DNA from: DATJGR01 sp963787045
Lineage (GTDB): Bacteria; Pseudomonadota; Gammaproteobacteria; Pseudomonadales; Azotimanducaceae
Direction: 5' to 3'
NCBI GenBank assembly: GCA_963787045.1
Contig: CAWBBR010000002.1
Coordinates: forward strand, 434,001-498,000
Length of the DNA stretch: 64,000 nt
Numbering within the stretch: the stretch's first letter is position 1; every line of letters starts with the position of its first letter. The position numbers and the translations under genes were made by a program. The notes beneath the pieces were generated by a model that was not told the origin of the DNA, did no database searches, and worked only from the letters and a program-made list of their open reading frames with translations. Below, in pieces: positions 8,084 through 15,519 of this stretch.

Positions 8084-8527
8084 ATGGCGATTGCGTGTAA
8101 ATCAATCGATCAAGCAGGGTGGCTCGGGCTTCGCGAACAACTTTGGCCCGACTGTCCTAGAGAAAGGCACCTCTCGCAAATGTCTGCGCTCTTGGCTTCG
8201 CCCGATCGCTTCGCTCAGTTCGTGGAATACGATGCGGCAAACAAGGCGCTTGGATTCGTTGAGGTCGCGCTTCGCCGCGACTATGTCAACGGAACAACGA
8301 CCTCGCCGGTCGCATTTCTCGAAGGCATCTACGTGGCGCCCGAGGCGAGAACGCAAGGCGTAGCGCGCAAACTATTCGCCGAGGCGGAGCGATGGGCGGT
8401 TGACGCTGGCTGCGTTGAACTTGCCTCGGACGCGCTCATCGGGAACATCCAAAGTCACGCAATGCATCGTGCGTTGGGCTTCGACGAGACCGAGCGCGTC
8501 GTGTTTTTCAGGAAGCAGTTGCGGTGA
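8084..8527 (+). CDS. aac(6'): aminoglycoside 6'-N-acetyltransferase, AAC(6')-I type
   Basis: A 147-residue GNAT enzyme that would transfer acetyl from acetyl-CoA to the 6'-amino group of aminoglycosides. It follows the AAC(6')-Iy/Iaa-type pattern closely: GLREQLWPDCP near the start, RRDYVNG, FLEGIYVAPEARTQGVARKL (acetyl-CoA motif A, containing RTQGVA), GCVELASD and ALGFDETERVVFFRK at the end. The ATG at 8084 is 7 bases after the attC R' box. There is no attC between this gene and the next, so both share one cassette. Drug activity is inferred from family resemblance and not shown. Confidence 0.8.
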   Translation: MAIACKSIDQAGWLGLREQLWPDCPRERHLSQMSALLASPDRFAQFVEYDAANKALGFVEVALRRDYVNGTTTSPVAFLEGIYVAPEARTQGVARKLFAEAERWAVDAGCVELASDALIGNIQSHAMHRALGFDETERVVFFRKQLR

Positions 8528-8552
8528 AGCGCGTGAAGCGGCTGCCAAATCC

Positions 8553-9050
8553 ATGGCACGGTTAGTCTTGCTTGGTGGCCCTCCGGGCGTTGGCAAGTCG
8601 ACCGTGCTCAGGCTGCTTCCTCGGAAATTCCCGAAGTCGGCGATACTCGATGCCGACGATGTCTGGCGGGTTTCGCAAGACATCACGAACCCAGGGAATT
8701 TTTGGCTCACCACCGTAGTGTCGGCGATGCGGGGTTACTTTGGGGCCGGATGCCAGTTGGGTATCGTCTCCTGGGTGTTCGCCAGAGCGGAGCTTTTCCA
8801 GCCAGTGCTCGACGGCTTAGCAGACGTTGTAGACCATTCGCACATGGTTTACCTGGTGGCGGATCCAGAGTCGCTAGAACGGCGCCTGATGGAGCGCGGA
8901 GATCCAGAGAAATTGGCCTATGCAAAGACGCGCCTTGAACTCATTGAGCGACTGCCGTTTCCTAAGATCGATACGTCGAACGTTTCCGCAGCGTTGGCGG
9001 CCGACCGTGTTGCAGACAACATCCACGAATGGCTTGTGGGTACCGCCTAA
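8553..9050 (+). CDS. P-loop NTPase/small-molecule kinase
   Basis: A 165-residue single-domain P-loop protein with Walker A GGPPGVGKST at residues 8-17, an aspartate pair in ILDADDVW and the LID-like segment ERRLMERGDPEKL. This is the AAA_33/shikimate-kinase-like layout found in small kinases, including chloramphenicol phosphotransferase, but the substrate cannot be told. It starts 25 bases after the aac(6') stop and shares its cassette. The stop codon TAA lies inside the GCCTAAC box of the next attC. Confidence 0.72.
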   Translation: MARLVLLGGPPGVGKSTVLRLLPRKFPKSAILDADDVWRVSQDITNPGNFWLTTVVSAMRGYFGAGCQLGIVSWVFARAELFQPVLDGLADVVDHSHMVYLVADPESLERRLMERGDPEKLAYAKTRLELIERLPFPKIDTSNVSAALAADRVADNIHEWLVGTA

Positions 9051-9087
9051 CCACTGCATGCGGCGCGGCTGATGCAGGCTGTTAGGC
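9045..9087 (+). repeat. 43-bp minimal attC site
   Basis: GCCTAACCACTGCATGC (9045-9061) is followed almost directly by GCGGCTGATGCAGGCTGTTAGGC (R' box 9081-9087). The outer arms of the 99-bp family are kept while about 56 bases of the centre are gone. The arms still pair: GCCTAAC with GTTAGGC and CTGCAT with ATGCAG. Either a deletion product or an extremely short working site. Confidence 0.85.
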
Positions 9088-9101
9088 GGCTCGGAGACGT
9101 T

Positions 9102-9596
9102 GTGCACGAATCAACGCAAGACCTGGAAGCGTTGCAACACCTCCTTGATCGAAGCTTCGTTCGAGCGGGGAATCATCTCCGTTCTGTGTTTCCACAACAG
9201 CGAGCGATGTCCGCTGTCGACGCGGTAGCGACTTTGCAGGGCGTCTTTATCTTGCATCTCGCGACCGTGTCGGGATCGAATCACCCTGTAGTGGCGCCGA
9301 TCGATGGCTTGTTCTATCGCGGACGATTCCTTTTCAGCGCTCCGGAACAGTCGGTACGTGTTCAGCATCTCCGACGTCGGCCGCATGTCAGTGCCACGTA
9401 TACGCAAGGCGAAGCGGTGTGCATCATCGTGCATGGTCGCGCGGTCGAAGTCCCCGCGAGCAACGCCGAGGTGACTGCATTCTTTGAGGAGGTTTATGGG
9501 GCAGCGGCACTCAAGGCTTCATCCAAGGTTGGGCTTACGGCATTTATCGAGCCCAACTTTATGGTGGCGTTCGGTCCAAGGCGTGTCGCCGGCTAA
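9102..9596 (+). CDS. pyridoxamine 5'-phosphate oxidase-family protein
   Basis: A protein of about 164 residues with the split-barrel flavin fold: FILHLATVSGSNHPVVAPID is the usual first strand pair, then YRGRFLFSAP and PHVSATYTQG, ending in FMVAFGPRRV. Relatives bind FMN, F420 or haem; activity unknown. A GTG start at 9102 is chosen because the ATG at 9072 lies inside the preceding attC; the ribosome-binding site is weak in both cases. Its TAA stop is merged with the next attC. Confidence 0.72.
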   Translation: MHESTQDLEALQHLLDRSFVRAGNHLRSVFPQQRAMSAVDAVATLQGVFILHLATVSGSNHPVVAPIDGLFYRGRFLFSAPEQSVRVQHLRRRPHVSATYTQGEAVCIIVHGRAVEVPASNAEVTAFFEEVYGAAALKASSKVGLTAFIEPNFMVAFGPRRVAG

Positions 9597-9689
9597 CCAC
9601 AGCATGCAGCTGACGCCCCAGCCAGTCGTCAAATCTGCGTACGCAAATTTGCCGCCCGTCTGGCGGGCGGCTCAACTCGGTTGTTAGGC
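9591..9689 (+). repeat. integron attC site (99 bp)
   Basis: R'' box GGCTAAC (9591-9597), R' box GTTAGGC (9683-9689), with central AAATCTGCGTACGCAAATTT. A complete member of the 99-bp family. Confidence 0.93.
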
Positions 9690-9723
9690 ATCGACTGCAC
9701 GATGTAGCGTTGTAGGGGGAGTC

Positions 9724-10467
9724 ATGACAATCAGACTCTACGGCATTTGCCCCGCGTGGGGCCTTCCCGACGTTAGTACGTTCGTGACAAAGGTGGATTG
9801 CTACCTTCACATGGCGAAATTGCCGTATGCGCTCGTCTCGTTGCTCGGAGAGAACTTCACGCAGACCTTAGCCAGATGGTCATCAGGCGATCTGCCGGCG
9901 CGCCCGAAGGGAAAGTTCCCCTACCTGGAAGACGGCGGAACCGTGATCGGTGATTCGAGCTTCATCATCAAGTACCTCAGAGCGACATATGGGGACAGGC
10001 TGGGTGAGAACACGCTGAAACCGGAAGAACGCGCCATCGCTCTCAGCGTACGGCGCATGATTGAGGAACATCTGTACTGGGTGATCGTGTATTCCTGTTG
10101 GATGGAGGACGCAGTCTGGGAAGATTACGGCCGGTTGGCTTTCGGTCCATTGGCGTCTGCTCAATTCGGGGCGATTCGGGAAGATGTTCGGAAGGACCTG
10201 CACGCGCAGGGGCTGGGACGCCACACCAGATCGGAAGTGTACGAACTGGGGAATGCAGATCTTTCGGCGCTGTCGGTCTACCTCGGGGACAAGCCCTACG
10301 CACTTGGGGAACGACCAACTGAACTCGATGCGACGGTGTACGCCTTCCTCGCCCGTGTTTTGTGGTGCCCGTATGAGTCTCCGCTGAAAACGCACGCTTG
10401 GACGCTGCCGAATCTCGAGGCGTACTGTCAGCGGATGCACACGCGGTACTACTCGAATGGCAACTAG
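9724..10467 (+). CDS. glutathione S-transferase-family protein (Tom37/metaxin-like)
   Basis: A 247-residue thioredoxin-fold plus alpha-helical protein. The N-terminal half has LPDVSTFVTKVDCYLHMAKL and GKFPYLEDGGTVIGDSSFI, the pattern of the Fua-1/metaxin-like GST subgroup; the C-terminal half is helical with a terminal TLPNLEAYCQRM. Substrate unknown. ATG 9724 follows GTAGGGGGAGTC. The GFA gene starts 8 bases after its stop, so the two form a two-gene cassette. Confidence 0.78.
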   Translation: MTIRLYGICPAWGLPDVSTFVTKVDCYLHMAKLPYALVSLLGENFTQTLARWSSGDLPARPKGKFPYLEDGGTVIGDSSFIIKYLRATYGDRLGENTLKPEERAIALSVRRMIEEHLYWVIVYSCWMEDAVWEDYGRLAFGPLASAQFGAIREDVRKDLHAQGLGRHTRSEVYELGNADLSALSVYLGDKPYALGERPTELDATVYAFLARVLWCPYESPLKTHAWTLPNLEAYCQRMHTRYYSNGN

Positions 10468-10475
10468 GAGAGCCG

Positions 10476-10901
10476 ATGCGTGGTCAATGCCTTTGCGGAG
10501 CGGTTGCATTCGAGGTCAATGCACCTGCACTCAAGCTCTACCGCTGTCACTGCTCGCTCTGCCGGCGTCAGAGCGGAACCGCGTCGAGTCTCGCCGCGAT
10601 CGTGCCGAACTCGCGGTTCCAGTGGCTGGCCGGCCAGGACAAGATCACTTCCTGGCAAATGGAAAGCGGGTTTCGCTCTGACTTCTGTTCCGCCTGCGGT
10701 TCACCGGTTCCCAATCCACTTCGGACCACGAACAAAACGTGGGTGCCCGCCGGACTACTTGACCCGCATGCCAACCTGAGTGTGGCTGCAGATATCTACC
10801 TTGGCTCAAAGGCAGACTGGGACCCAACACAGCCAGCTGGCATGCAGCACGATGAGTTGCCGGATTTCAATGTGTTCCTGAGCGTGGTTCACTGCGAGTG
10901 A
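10476..10901 (+). CDS. GFA-family zinc protein
   Basis: A 141-residue protein of the glutathione-dependent formaldehyde-activating (GFA/Mss4-like) fold. Zinc ligands are visible: C5 and C7 in QCLCG, C24, C26 and C29 in CHCSLC, and a later CSAC pair. The family is loosely tied to S-hydroxymethyl-glutathione and other glutathione adducts, which fits its coupling to the GST gene upstream. A TAGGAG ribosome-binding site overlaps the upstream stop codon. Confidence 0.85.
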   Translation: MRGQCLCGAVAFEVNAPALKLYRCHCSLCRRQSGTASSLAAIVPNSRFQWLAGQDKITSWQMESGFRSDFCSACGSPVPNPLRTTNKTWVPAGLLDPHANLSVAADIYLGSKADWDPTQPAGMQHDELPDFNVFLSVVHCE

Positions 10902-10902
10902 G

Positions 10903-11027
10903 GCCTACCCTTCGCTCGAGCGGACACGCAGCTGCTAGTGCCGCTGGCCGCTTCCGACAGTGGCCTATCATGCCGCCAGCGACCAGCGCGCCTCGCCGGG
11001 GCGCGCCGCTCAGCTCAGACGTTAGGC
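10903..11027 (+). repeat. integron attC site, long family (125 bp)
   Basis: Opens with GCCTACC (10903-10909, degenerate R'') then CTTCGCTCGAGCGGAC and closes with GCTCAGCTCAGACGTTAGGC (R' 11021-11027). It shares its ends with the site at 12901 and differs from the 99-bp family, so these two cassettes come from another source. Confidence 0.88.
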
Positions 11028-11034
11028 GGCGCTG

Positions 11035-11520
11035 ATGCAGCCCGAAGACCTCCTAACGACGCTTGCGCAGCTCGGCGTTGCCATCGCTGGCTTCTCGGGC
11101 ATTGTCGTGGCGCTCGCGAAGCCAGCGTCAGGCGCCTCGTCGGCAAATCGCTCCCTCTTGACTGTGCTCCTCATGGCGAGTGCGGGCGTCGTGATCTGGG
11201 CGTTGACTCCACTGGTCATGCTTTCGGCTCAAGTGTCAGAGCAAACTACATGGATCGTTTCGAGTGCCGGCTGGAGCGTTCAGCAAGCTTTCGCGTTGGC
11301 TCAGCGGGCGTACCAAATCCGCACCTCTCCAGAAAACGCTCCGAGCTTTGCCGTTGTCGTGCCTCTTGCCGTCGGTGGCCTGTGTGTTCTCGCGCTGCAA
11401 CTCGCAAATGTCTTCTGGTTTGCTGCTGCCTGGCCGCACTTGGTGGCTCTCGTCTGGTGGGTGACCGTCTCGTTCGTCATCTTCCTGCGTTTCATGCAAG
11501 GAAGCGCCAGGGATGGTTGA
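11035..11520 (+). CDS. four-helix membrane protein, unknown function
   Basis: A 161-residue protein with hydrophobic segments at about residues 10-28, 42-65, 105-125 and 132-152. The N-terminal LAQLGVAIAGFSGIVVAL recurs in a family of small integral membrane proteins of unknown role. ATG is 7 bases after the attC R' box. No attC separates it from the next gene. Confidence 0.72.
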   Translation: MQPEDLLTTLAQLGVAIAGFSGIVVALAKPASGASSANRSLLTVLLMASAGVVIWALTPLVMLSAQVSEQTTWIVSSAGWSVQQAFALAQRAYQIRTSPENAPSFAVVVPLAVGGLCVLALQLANVFWFAAAWPHLVALVWWVTVSFVIFLRFMQGSARDG

Positions 11521-11620
11521 GCGGCCGCTGTTGGCGCTCGCGTTCTTTGGAACAGCGGAGTCGTAGATTAGAAGCAGTAGCTGGTTTGTTTCGAGGCTCA
11601 TTCGCGAACAGGAGAAGGCT

Positions 11621-11968
11621 ATGCGTATTTCCATGGCGACGATCTGGGTCGAAGACCCTCGTTTGCTCAGGGATTGGTACACAGCGAAGCTGGGCATGCA
11701 CGTCATTCAAGAAACGCCGCGATTCGTCCAGCTGGGATGGAACGAGCGAGACTGCCTACTGGCTTTTCATGTTGGAAGTCCGATACAGAACCCCGACCGA
11801 GTGCAATTGCACATTCGCGTTGACGATCTAGATGCGACGTACCGCGCCCTCCTGGACAAGGGAGTGAGTTTTGACGAGGCTCCGAATGACAAGCCGTGGG
11901 GTCTGCGCACTGCGAGTCTGAAGGATCCAGCTGGCCACGGACTCGAGTTCGAAATACCCATCCGATGA
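11621..11968 (+). CDS. VOC/glyoxalase-fold protein
   Basis: A 115-residue vicinal-oxygen-chelate protein with ATIWVEDPRLLRDWYTAKLG at the start and the closing WGLRTASLKDPAGHGLEFEI, including the D-P-x-G-H pattern that usually supplies a metal ligand. Ligand unknown. ATG 11621 is preceded by CAGGAGAAGGCT, a strong ribosome-binding site. It shares the stretch between the two long-family attC sites with the membrane protein before and the GST after it. Confidence 0.83.
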   Translation: MRISMATIWVEDPRLLRDWYTAKLGMHVIQETPRFVQLGWNERDCLLAFHVGSPIQNPDRVQLHIRVDDLDATYRALLDKGVSFDEAPNDKPWGLRTASLKDPAGHGLEFEIPIR

Positions 11969-12237
11969 AAAGTCGCGAACACAGTCGCATGCAGCCGACG
12001 GCCAGCCTAACTCAATCGTTACTGACCGCGGCGAGGGGCCGGAACGTGGCGCACGTCGAGAGAATTTGCAGCACGATGTCGATTTCCGAGGGCTTGGTTC
12101 GTCGCTCCTATGTCGGCCGATCAAGGCGGCTAAACCAGAAGAAAGACGATGCGCACGATGGTAGAACGAGGCGTCACAACCAGTCCTCACATCAGCATGC
12201 TCAACGCCATTGAGACGCACACAACGGAGTCGCGGAC
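11969..12237. other. gene-free stretch with possible attC remnant
   Basis: CACAGTCGCATGCAGCCGAC at 11982-12001 resembles the start of a 99-bp attC (CACTGCATGCAGCCGAC), but no GTTAGGC follows. Nothing else is recognised before the GST start at 12238. Confidence 0.35.
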
Positions 12238-12906
12238 ATGATCACTGTTTTCGGCGAAGGGAGAGGGTTCCGGGTCGTCTGGTTGCTGGAGGAGATGGGA
12301 CTCGCGTACAAGCTGAGGCCGGTGGACCTGCTGGTCGGCGTCGAGCACGACACGGAGTTTCTGGCCATCAACCCCGCCGGGTTCATCCCGGCGATCCAGG
12401 ACGGCGACGCCACGATGGTCGAGTCGATTGCGATCATGGAATACCTGATGGCTCGCTACGGACCGACGCCGCTTGCGCCGAACCCGCACGATCCCACTTT
12501 CCCCGCGTACCAACAGTTCCTTCACCTCGGCGAAGCCGGCCTCGCCGCCTCCATGTACTTCGTTGTCGTCAGCCGCAATCTCGCGCCCGAGGCCGAGCGC
12601 GACAACTGGGGCGCCCGCAAGGCGCTGGAAGTATTCGAGAGCCGGCTGCGGTTGGTGACCCGGCAACTGGCGCGGTCGCCCTATCTTGCGGGTGATGCAT
12701 TTACGGCAGCCGATATTTCGGTGACTTACGCGCTGGAGTTTGCCCAAAGAGCTGGTGGCTTCGTCCTCGGCGATGCAGAGCAGGCTTATGTGGCTCGCAC
12801 CAGCGGACGCGAAGCCTACAAGCGGGCCATGGAGACATGTCGTGCCACGAGGGCATGGGCCGCCGAGGTGGCTAGTCGCGGTAACTCTCGCGCCAGTGAG
12901 GCCTAA
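12238..12906 (+). CDS. glutathione S-transferase
   Basis: A 222-residue GST: the N-terminal thioredoxin domain holds GRGFRVVWLLEEMGLAYKL, the cis-proline loop NPAGFIPAIQDGD and ESIAIMEYL (the glutathione gamma-glutamyl site E-S); the C-terminal domain carries the N-capping GDAFTAADISVTY. Acts on electrophiles; substrate unknown. The stop TAA lies inside the next attC GCCTAAC box, so the protein's last residues are encoded by the site. Confidence 0.88.
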   Translation: MITVFGEGRGFRVVWLLEEMGLAYKLRPVDLLVGVEHDTEFLAINPAGFIPAIQDGDATMVESIAIMEYLMARYGPTPLAPNPHDPTFPAYQQFLHLGEAGLAASMYFVVVSRNLAPEAERDNWGARKALEVFESRLRLVTRQLARSPYLAGDAFTAADISVTYALEFAQRAGGFVLGDAEQAYVARTSGREAYKRAMETCRATRAWAAEVASRGNSRASEA

Positions 12907-13022
12907 CCCTCGTTCAAAGGCCGACGCGTTACGGCAGGCGGCCTTGGCCGCACGGCGCCGTCTGCTTATCATCGCGCCGCACCCACACCCCCGAACCGCG
13001 CGGCTTAGCTCAAACGTTAGGC
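12901..13022 (+). repeat. integron attC site, long family (122 bp)
   Basis: R'' GCCTAAC (12901-12907) followed by CCTCGTTCAAAGGCCGACGC; closing arm GCGGCTTAGCTCAAACGTTAGGC (R' 13016-13022). It is the last complete attC in the window. Confidence 0.92.
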
Positions 13023-13065
13023 GGCATCCGGCGCCCGTCAGTCGGCTGAATCACGGTCCCGTGCC

Positions 13066-13917
13066 ATGAGCGATGATGGATTCTCGGTCGAATCGGCCAG
13101 CGGCGGTCTGAATCCCCGGGTTCAGGGAGACTTGTTCGTGCCGTCGCATCCAAGCGGATGGGGTGTGCTCGTGCTTGGCGGATCCAGCGGACGGCTGGAT
13201 GTACATGCGGCTCGGCTTCTCGCCCGCGCGGGTGCGATCGCCCTGGCACAGCATTGGTTCGGACAACCCGGTCTGCCCGGCGAGATTCGTGACGTTCCCC
13301 TCGAGCTGTTCATGGAGGGCATCGACTTACTCGAATCAAGAGGCTGTTCGCGGGTTGCTGTGCTCGGCCGATCGAGGGGAGCCGAGGCTGCGCTATTGGT
13401 TGCGGTGAACGACAACCGTGTGCGAGCGGTCTTCGCGATATCACCGTCTTCTGTTGCTTGGGCCGGCGCTGGGCTGGATGGTCGACCGTCGTGGACGCTC
13501 CGCGGCGAGGTGATTCCGTTTGTGCCATACGATCTCTCCTGGTGGGAGCAACCGCGCCAGGGCCTGATCGAGTATCGCGAATATCACGAGAGAAGTTTGC
13601 AAATGGATCCGCAGGCTACGGCGCGAGCGCACATTCAAGTCGAGCGCATGCGGGCCGAGCTCATTCTCGTCGCGGGAGGAGCAGACGCGCTGTGGCCGTC
13701 TGATGCATTTGCGCGTTCGATCGCGCAGCGCCTGCGCGACCATGGACGGACGTGTCAACTCTTGTGTCACCCTGAGGCCGGACATCGCGTTCTGCTTCCG
13801 GGTGAAACAACGCCGAGATCGCAATTGCACGCTCACGGTGGAAGCGATCACGCGGACGCGGAACTGGGAAAGGCCGCCTGGAATGCGATTGTCGAATGTA
13901 TGCGGGTAACAACCTAA
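13066..13917 (+). CDS. alpha/beta hydrolase, BAAT C-terminal-like
   Basis: A 283-residue serine hydrolase of the bile-acid-CoA:amino acid acyltransferase/acyl-CoA thioesterase C-terminal group. Nucleophile elbow GRSRG at residues 101-105 (S103), acid in GGADALWPS and histidine in PEAGHRVLLP complete the triad. The family acts on acyl thioesters; the actual substrate is unknown. The stop TAA is within ACCTAAC (13912-13918), which fits an attC R'' box, but no R' box follows. Confidence 0.82.
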   Translation: MSDDGFSVESASGGLNPRVQGDLFVPSHPSGWGVLVLGGSSGRLDVHAARLLARAGAIALAQHWFGQPGLPGEIRDVPLELFMEGIDLLESRGCSRVAVLGRSRGAEAALLVAVNDNRVRAVFAISPSSVAWAGAGLDGRPSWTLRGEVIPFVPYDLSWWEQPRQGLIEYREYHERSLQMDPQATARAHIQVERMRAELILVAGGADALWPSDAFARSIAQRLRDHGRTCQLLCHPEAGHRVLLPGETTPRSQLHAHGGSDHADAELGKAAWNAIVECMRVTT

Positions 13918-14041
13918 CCGCATACGACAATCCGAAGAGGTCGTTTCGGACCCGATCAAGCATGAAATGCTGCAAGGTATTCGAACTGAGTTGGGGTACG
14001 TATGACTTGGAGTTCCATCGTGGCGTCAAATCGGAGGCGAT

Positions 14042-14509
14042 GTGCTGATTAGCTCTATTCGTTTTGTCAGCCTGTTGCTGACGTCCCTGCTGGTGGGAGC
14101 CATGTTCGGCATTTGGCTCGGCTTCAATCCTTCCGCGCTCACGGCAACGGCGTACGTTGAGATGCAGCAGAATGCGATCCGCGCGCTCAACATTTCGTTT
14201 CCGGTTCTCGGTCTGGTCTGCGGTTTGCTGACCGCTGCGCTTGCTGCACTAACCAAAAGCGACAAGCTCGGCCGCTACCTGCTCGTGGCGGCGGCCATAT
14301 GCCTCGTAACAGCTGGCGTAGTGACGCGCTTTGGCAATCAACCAATCAATGCGTTGGTCATGACCTGGAGCCCCGCATCACCTGCCGCAAACTGGATGGA
14401 GCTGCGAGACACCTGGTGGCACTGGCATATTCTACGCACCGTGGCTGGAGTCAGTGCGCTGACTCTGGCGCTGCTGGCAGCGCTTCGTGGCAAACGCGAT
14501 TCGTCGTAA
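14042..14509 (+). CDS. DUF1772-type membrane protein
   Basis: A 155-residue four-helix membrane protein; FVSLLLTSLLVGAMFGIWLG, then a loop, two central helices, FGNQPINALVMTW and a last helix. The N-x-x-I-N and W-x-x-W-H pattern (WWHWHILRT) matches the DUF1772/anthrone oxygenase-like family. GTG 14042 follows CGGAGGCG. It may be the last, boundary-decayed cassette or the first chromosomal gene; GCCCAACTAAGCCG at 14536 faintly resembles an attC start. Confidence 0.7.
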   Translation: MLISSIRFVSLLLTSLLVGAMFGIWLGFNPSALTATAYVEMQQNAIRALNISFPVLGLVCGLLTAALAALTKSDKLGRYLLVAAAICLVTAGVVTRFGNQPINALVMTWSPASPAANWMELRDTWWHWHILRTVAGVSALTLALLAALRGKRDSS

Positions 14510-14554
14510 GCCAGGTCGCGAGCGCGTCACTGACAGCCCAACTAAGCCGCATCT

Positions 14555-15391
14555 CTATTGGTTCCTTTCCTCGAACACGTCCGGCAACGCATCTCCGCCA
14601 CGCACGCGGCTGACACCGCGCGCCGCGAAACCGCCGTCGATGTTGATGATGCTGCCGGTCGCGTGACCGGACTCGCCGCGTGCCGCAAGAAACACGAACG
14701 CCGCCGCGTAGTCTTCCGGTACCGGCAGTCGGTCGATCGGCAATCCGCCTTTCATCATTTCCGGCTTCAGCACGCTGCCGATCGAACGGTCCGCCATGTC
14801 GAGTGCGCGCGGTCCGCGCAGGTCGGTCGCGATCGCGCCTGGCGCGACGCCGTTGACGCGCACGTGCGGTGCGCATTCGAACGCGAGTTGCCGAATCAGG
14901 CCCACGGCGGCGTGCTTCGATGCGGTGTACAGCGGGCCGCCGCCGTCGGGAAAGAAGCCGGCATTCGATACCGTGAAGATCATCGACCCTCGCGACGCTA
15001 CCAGCGCGCCCTGCGCTGCCTTCGCGGCGAACAGATAGCCCTTTACGTTGATGCCGATCAGTTCGTCGAACGCTTCGTCGATGCGGTCTTCAGGCAGATC
15101 GACCAGCGCACGGCCGTAGTCCCAGATACCGGCGTTCGCTACGAGCACGTCCAGGCGACCGAATGTTGCGACCGCGGCGGCAACGGCGCGTTTGTTTGCG
15201 GCGAGATCGCGCACGTCACCGGCGACGCCGCGTAGCCGCTCCGGATACTGCGCAGTAAGTTCGGCGAGGCGCGCTTCCGATCGATCGAGCACCACGATGC
15301 GCGCGCCTTCGGCAAGGAAGCGCTCCGCGACGGCGCGGCCCAAACCGGATGCGCCGCCGGTGATCATTGCGCTGATGCCCTCGAGACGCAT
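14555..15391 (-). CDS. short-chain dehydrogenase, dihydrodiol dehydrogenase-like
   Basis: A 278-residue classical SDR. TGGASGLG (residues 11-18) binds the dinucleotide, LDRS after beta 2 indicates NAD, NAGIWDYG is the N-A-G motif, and Y-x-x-x-K is in YTASKHA. The layout (VANAGIWDYGRAL, VSNAGFFPDGGGPLYTASKH) resembles BphB-type cis-dihydrodiol dehydrogenases of aromatic degradation. ATG 15391 begins the domain; an upstream in-frame extension is not conserved-looking. It is divergent from the transporter gene next door. Confidence 0.85.
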   Translation of the reverse strand: MRLEGISAMITGGASGLGRAVAERFLAEGARIVVLDRSEARLAELTAQYPERLRGVAGDVRDLAANKRAVAAAVATFGRLDVLVANAGIWDYGRALVDLPEDRIDEAFDELIGINVKGYLFAAKAAQGALVASRGSMIFTVSNAGFFPDGGGPLYTASKHAAVGLIRQLAFECAPHVRVNGVAPGAIATDLRGPRALDMADRSIGSVLKPEMMKGGLPIDRLPVPEDYAAAFVFLAARGESGHATGSIINIDGGFAARGVSRVRGGDALPDVFEERNQ

Positions 15392-15519
15392 CGCGTGGTC
15401 CTCGTTGCCGAATGCGGCTCGATCATGAGGCACATTCGATACGCAACTCAACGCGTTCTGGTTTTTGAGCGCGCGCAATGGCATGGTCTGACGGGGGAAC
15501 GATAACGGGAGAGTTGCGG

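Noticed and set aside
12187..12972. Open frame of 261 codons on the minus strand in the GST cassette
   Set aside because: The plus-strand GST has clear domains; the shadow has none and spans the attC.
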